Translations under genes and position numbers: made by a program
Origin: Lachnospiraceae bacterium
GTDB taxonomy: Bacteria > Bacillota > Clostridia > Lachnospirales > Lachnospiraceae
Length of the DNA stretch: 64,000 nucleotides
Assembly (NCBI GenBank): GCA_910574885.1
Contig: CAJTDD010000001.1
Span: 191,973-255,972, forward strand
Direction of reading: 5' to 3'
Notes under the pieces: generated by a model
What the model saw: the letters and a program-made list of their open reading frames with translations, nothing else
The model's database searches: none
What the model was told of the DNA's origin: nothing
Shown: positions 61,101 through 64,000 of the stretch, piece after piece
Layout of the letters: each line of letters starts with the position of its first letter
Numbering within the stretch: position 1 is the stretch's first letter

Positions 61101-62048
61101 TCATAAATATAAGAATAGCCATACAAGAAGACTGGTTGCCAATGCGGTAATCAGTTTTTCTGCTATATAGGGAAGGAAGGGCAGGGACGTCCCCTGAATC
61201 ATGGCGCGGGTCTGGGCGGCGGCGCACCATCCGCCGAAGGAGGTCAGGGCGAGCGCCTGCATGATCTGCATGTTCCGGGACATGGGTGCATTGCAGATCA
61301 TTGGAATCCCGGTGGTGATCTCCAATGAAGGCAGGAAAAAGCCAGTGAAAGCGGCAGGTTTTACGGGCAGCAGCCCCGCAAAGGAAATCAGGATGGAAAA
61401 CAGGATAATATATCCGCCAATTCTGGTGATTGTCTCAAATCCATTCATGATGCAGGTATCCAGAGAACCAGAACCGTTTCCGGAGCCGTTCCCGAATCCG
61501 GGGGACTGCAAAAAAAATTTCCGGTTCCCGGTCTCTCCCTGTTTTGGTATCTGATAGAGACGCCGGAATACAAAACTCAGCATGACGGGCGCTGCCGTCA
61601 GGATTACAAGGAGCGGCAGGGTAAGCGCAGGGACTTTCAGGTTCTGCCAGATGATATAACTGACAATGAACATGGGGCTTGTATTGTTGCAGAAAGACAG
61701 CAGGTAACGCGCCTCACGCTCAGAAATCCCGTCCTTTTTCAGCAAATCCGCAGCTACCTTGCTTCCCATCGGGCAGCCGCAGAGGAATCCAATCAGAATC
61801 ACGAAAGCGCCGTAAGGCGATACCCGGAAGAACCTGCAGAGGATTGGCGCAAGAATCCGTGAAATCATATTTATGGCTCCGGTATGTATCAGCAGATTCG
61901 AGATGATCAGGAATGGCAGCAATGTGGGCAGGACTGTGTGGAACCAAAGCAGTACTCCCAGGCTTGCCCCTTGGAATGCAGCCTGGGGGAAGAGGAGCAT
62001 TGCGGCAAAGAAAAGGGTAACGCATAGAGTGGCCAGTAATCGTTTCAT
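61101..62048 (-). CDS. ylbJ: Sporulation integral membrane protein YlbJ
   Basis: A 315-residue membrane protein with a nucleoside-recognition/Gate-type fold and about eight hydrophobic segments. GFLCGCPMGSKVAADLLKKDGISEREARYLLSFCNNTSPMFIVSY is highly characteristic of YlbJ. In Bacillus it is needed for spore cortex formation under mother-cell control. A poly-Gly/Ser/Asn stretch lies near residue 185-200. It abuts the convergent coiled-coil gene with no intergenic base. Confidence 0.9.
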   Translation of the reverse strand: MKRLLATLCVTLFFAAMLLFPQAAFQGASLGVLLWFHTVLPTLLPFLIISNLLIHTGAINMISRILAPILCRFFRVSPYGAFVILIGFLCGCPMGSKVAADLLKKDGISEREARYLLSFCNNTSPMFIVSYIIWQNLKVPALTLPLLVILTAAPVMLSFVFRRLYQIPKQGETGNRKFFLQSPGFGNGSGNGSGSLDTCIMNGFETITRIGGYIILFSILISFAGLLPVKPAAFTGFFLPSLEITTGIPMICNAPMSRNMQIMQALALTSFGGWCAAAQTRAMIQGTSLPFLPYIAEKLITALATSLLVWLFLYL

Positions 62049-62162
62049 AGAAAATCCTATCTCAATTCTCTTAAAATAATTCTATGGATATGGTTGATTT
62101 TTTATGAAGGATGTAACATAATGGGAGTAGAAATTACTTTTAAGAAAAGAGAGGAAAATGAA

Positions 62163-63611
62163 ATGGCAGTATTAGAAAATTTAGAGCCGCAGAAGGTGTT
62201 CCAGTTCTTCGAGGAGATGTGCCAGATTCCCAGGGGAACCTTCGACACGAAGCGCATTAGTGATTACTGTGTGGAGTTTGCGAAGGAGCGGGGCCTGTCT
62301 TACATTCAGGATGAGGTGAACAATGTCATCATCACGAAACCTGGGACAGAAGGTTATGAGAACAGCGAGCCGATCATCTTGCAGGGACATCTTGACATGG
62401 TATGCGAGAAGACGGCAGACTCAGACCATGATTTCACGAAGGACGGGTTGGATCTTTATGTTGAGGACGGATATCTGAAGGCGAGGAACACGACCCTTGG
62501 AAGCGATAACGGAATCGCTGTGGCGATGGCGATGGCAGTCTTAGACAGCAAGGATATTCCCCATCCGCCAATCGAGGCGTTGTTTACCGTGGATGAGGAG
62601 GACGGTATGGGAGGCGCCCATGCCATCGACCTGACGCAGCTGAAAGGGAGGAAGCTCATCAATATCGACTCTGAGGAGGAAGGCATCCTGACCACCGGAT
62701 GCGCAGGGGGAATCCAGTATGAGTCTATTTTTCCTGTACGGAAGGAGAAGAAGAGCGGAAGTCTTGTGAAGTTCCGTCTCCATGGGCTTTTGGGCGGACA
62801 CTCTGGTGCAGAGATTCATAAGCAGCGTGGGAATTCTAACAAGATGGTGGGACGTTTCCTTTACCGTCTGTCAAAAGAAGTCGATTTCCAGTTGGCCAGC
62901 ATCAATGGCGGGACGAAGAACAATGTCATCACGCTGGATACGACGGCAGAATTTTTGGTTTCTAATGATTTAGCGTCTTTGGTGCTTGCGAAAGCAGAAG
63001 AGATGGAGAAGATCTGGAATCACGAGTTCATGGGTGAGGAGCCTGGGCTTAAAGTAGATACTTCTGTCTCCGATGTGGCAGATTTTGAAGTGTTCGACGC
63101 CGCATCCACAAAGAATATTGTCGCTTTTCTGGAGCTTTGCCCCAATGGCCTGCAAGAGTACAGCCGTAAACTGGAGGGTGTTGTGGAGACTTCCCTGAAT
63201 ATAGGCGTTGTGGAGACAAAAGAAGATTGTGTACGGACATCTTTCCATATCCGCAGCTCCGTAGAGACAAGGAAGCAGCAGATGAAAGAGCAGGTAGAAG
63301 CGTGTACGTTACTTACCGGAGGAGAAGGGCGGATAATCGGAGAATACCCGGCATGGCAGTATGACCCGAATTCTGAGCTTCGCCAGATTATGGTGGATAC
63401 ATACAAGGAACTCTATGGAAAAGAGCCTATGGTATCGGCAATCCACGCCGGTCTGGAATGCGGCCTGTTCCTTGGCAAACGCCCGGATCTTGACTGTGTT
63501 TCCTTTGGCCCGAACCTGTTAGACGTACACTCTGTCAACGAAGCCCTTGACCTTGCTTCGGCACAGAGATCTTGGGACTATCTGAAGGCAATACTGAAAA
63601 ATTGTAAATAA
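62163..63611 (+). CDS. pepD: Aminoacyl-histidine dipeptidase (PepD, M20)
   Basis: A 482-residue zinc dipeptidase. Metal and catalytic residues can be read in GHLDMVCEK, TLGSDNGIAVAMAMA and FTVDEEDGMGGA; the lid domain has HGLLGGHSGAEIHKQRGNS and the C-terminal part HAGLECGLFLGKRPDLDCVSFGPNLLDVHSVNE. The frame is open upstream from 62094, but ATG 62163 follows AGAGAGGA. It cleaves dipeptides such as Xaa-His, complementing peptide import by the Opp system at the other end of the window. Confidence 0.95.
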   Translation: MAVLENLEPQKVFQFFEEMCQIPRGTFDTKRISDYCVEFAKERGLSYIQDEVNNVIITKPGTEGYENSEPIILQGHLDMVCEKTADSDHDFTKDGLDLYVEDGYLKARNTTLGSDNGIAVAMAMAVLDSKDIPHPPIEALFTVDEEDGMGGAHAIDLTQLKGRKLINIDSEEEGILTTGCAGGIQYESIFPVRKEKKSGSLVKFRLHGLLGGHSGAEIHKQRGNSNKMVGRFLYRLSKEVDFQLASINGGTKNNVITLDTTAEFLVSNDLASLVLAKAEEMEKIWNHEFMGEEPGLKVDTSVSDVADFEVFDAASTKNIVAFLELCPNGLQEYSRKLEGVVETSLNIGVVETKEDCVRTSFHIRSSVETRKQQMKEQVEACTLLTGGEGRIIGEYPAWQYDPNSELRQIMVDTYKELYGKEPMVSAIHAGLECGLFLGKRPDLDCVSFGPNLLDVHSVNEALDLASAQRSWDYLKAILKNCK

Positions 63612-63642
63612 GTAATTTCGTGAACAGGTAATGTCTTATCAA

Positions 63643-63682
63643 GATGGGGTTGATGGCAGAAGTATATAGCCACAACCCCATC
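63643..63682 (+). terminator. Hairpin after pepD, possible terminator
   Basis: GATGGGGTTG (63643-63652) and CAACCCCATC (63673-63682) pair perfectly over 10 bp, and GGC/GCC continues the stem past a small internal loop. No T run follows directly, so termination is uncertain. Confidence 0.5.
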
Positions 63683-63740
63683 GAATCATAAATTTCTCAG
63701 TTTTTGTTCCCAAATTTAAGAATCTAAAAAATAATTCTTG

Positions 63741-63769
63741 TTGTAATTTTTTTCCTATTTTGGTATAAT
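63741..63769 (+). promoter_or_regulatory. Promoter upstream of the right-edge gene
   Basis: TTGTAA (63741-63746) and TATAAT (63764-63769) are separated by 17 bp. The AT-rich leader of about 130 nt contains one of two copies of TTACGGTAAAAA. Confidence 0.7.
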
Positions 63770-63908
63770 TCAAAGTAAATAAATTCCAAATACTTCTATA
63801 AGAATGTGTAAAATATTCGCAGATATTATATAGAATATTTGTAATTTATTTTAGTAGCACTTCCATCTGTTCGTAATAAAGTTACGGTAAAAAGTGGGGT
63901 AATATGCC

Positions 63909-64000
63909 ATGCTGAAAAAAATTACGGTAAAAAATTTCAAATGTTTTAAGAATGAAACAGTATTCGATTTACGGAAAACGAACTATAAGTTTTTGGAGCA
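63909..64000 (+). CDS. N-terminus of an AAA/OLD/SMC-type ATPase, cut by the window edge
   Basis: Thirty codons are present: MLKKITVKNFKCFKNETVFD followed by LRKTNYKFLE. The 'I-V-NFK-F' opening is typical of RecF/OLD/SMC-like ATPases, which place Walker A shortly afterwards; the Walker A itself is beyond the edge. Such genes are common in anti-phage loci (Gabija, Lamassu, PARIS and other OLD families). The ribosome site is weak (GTGGGG). The right-hand neighbourhood is needed to name it. Confidence 0.6.
   Translation, partial: MLKKITVKNFKCFKNETVFDLRKTNYKFLE

Noticed and set aside
1-64000. CRISPR arrays, tRNA or rRNA genes, transposases, prophage genes
   Set aside because: No regularly spaced repeats, cloverleaf-like sequences, or recognisable transposase/integrase reading frames were found on either strand.

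Overview
The window is a 64 kb chromosomal segment of a Gram-positive, spore-forming anaerobe, most likely a gut-type Lachnospiraceae (Clostridia). Evidence: purine-rich coding strands with AGGAGG-type ribosome sites; the gene order nusB-xseA-xseB-ispA-dxs-tlyA-nadK-argR-recN-spoIVB-spo0A, which is conserved in endospore formers; a YlbJ sporulation protein; an [FeFe] hydrogenase; cobalamin-dependent methionine synthesis; and several Bce-type, LytTR and ABC modules typical of the family. No rRNA, tRNA, CRISPR array, prophage or recognisable insertion sequence was seen.

Layout. 1-6.0 kb: end of an oligopeptide ABC transporter operon (oppB partial, oppC, oppD, oppF) running directly into tldD-tldE, so peptide import appears coupled to a TldD/E protease. 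6.1-7.7 kb: an AAA-like/PD-(D/E)XK protein. 7.7-13.6 kb: glycolysis (gap, pgk, tpiA, an alpha/beta hydrolase, gpmI). 13.7-23.7 kb: the accessory region. A BceRS-like two-component system and a BceAB-like transporter are separated by about 5 kb holding two LytTR regulators, a RuBisCO-activase-like AAA+ ATPase with a Spo0A-box-like sequence at its promoter, an ABC-2 exporter divergent from a LytTR/DUF3021 pair, and two 58-residue unknown proteins whose promoters and terminators share an 11-bp motif (GGTGTAAAGYC).

23.8-38.0 kb: an L,D-transpeptidase, prfC, then the conserved block from an Asp23 protein to spo0A (transcription termination factor, exonuclease VII, isoprenoid precursors, rRNA methylation, NAD kinase, arginine repressor, DNA repair, sporulation checkpoint protease, sporulation master regulator). 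38.1-46.1 kb: glgA, metF and a two-piece cobalamin methionine synthase, asnA, and an [FeFe] hydrogenase with group-B-like motifs. 46.2-49.0 kb: a FapA(DUF342)-CheX-CheY module with no flagellar gene nearby. 49.0-53.4 kb: alaS, rpsU and two orphan genes. 53.3-56.2 kb (minus strand): DUF1538 membrane protein, PII-like protein and maf. 56.3-63.6 kb: a YbaK-type editing protein, a pentapeptide-repeat protein, an ABC-class ATPase, rsmD-coaD-coiled-coil gene, ylbJ (minus) and an M20 dipeptidase. The right edge cuts a gene whose N-terminus looks like an OLD/SMC-type ATPase.

The best candidates for something undescribed are the repeat-bounded small-protein units at 19.7-20.5 kb, the activase-like ATPase at 16.2-17.0 kb, and the FapA-CheX-CheY operon. 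Functions given by family recognition rest on motifs read by eye; no database search was run.
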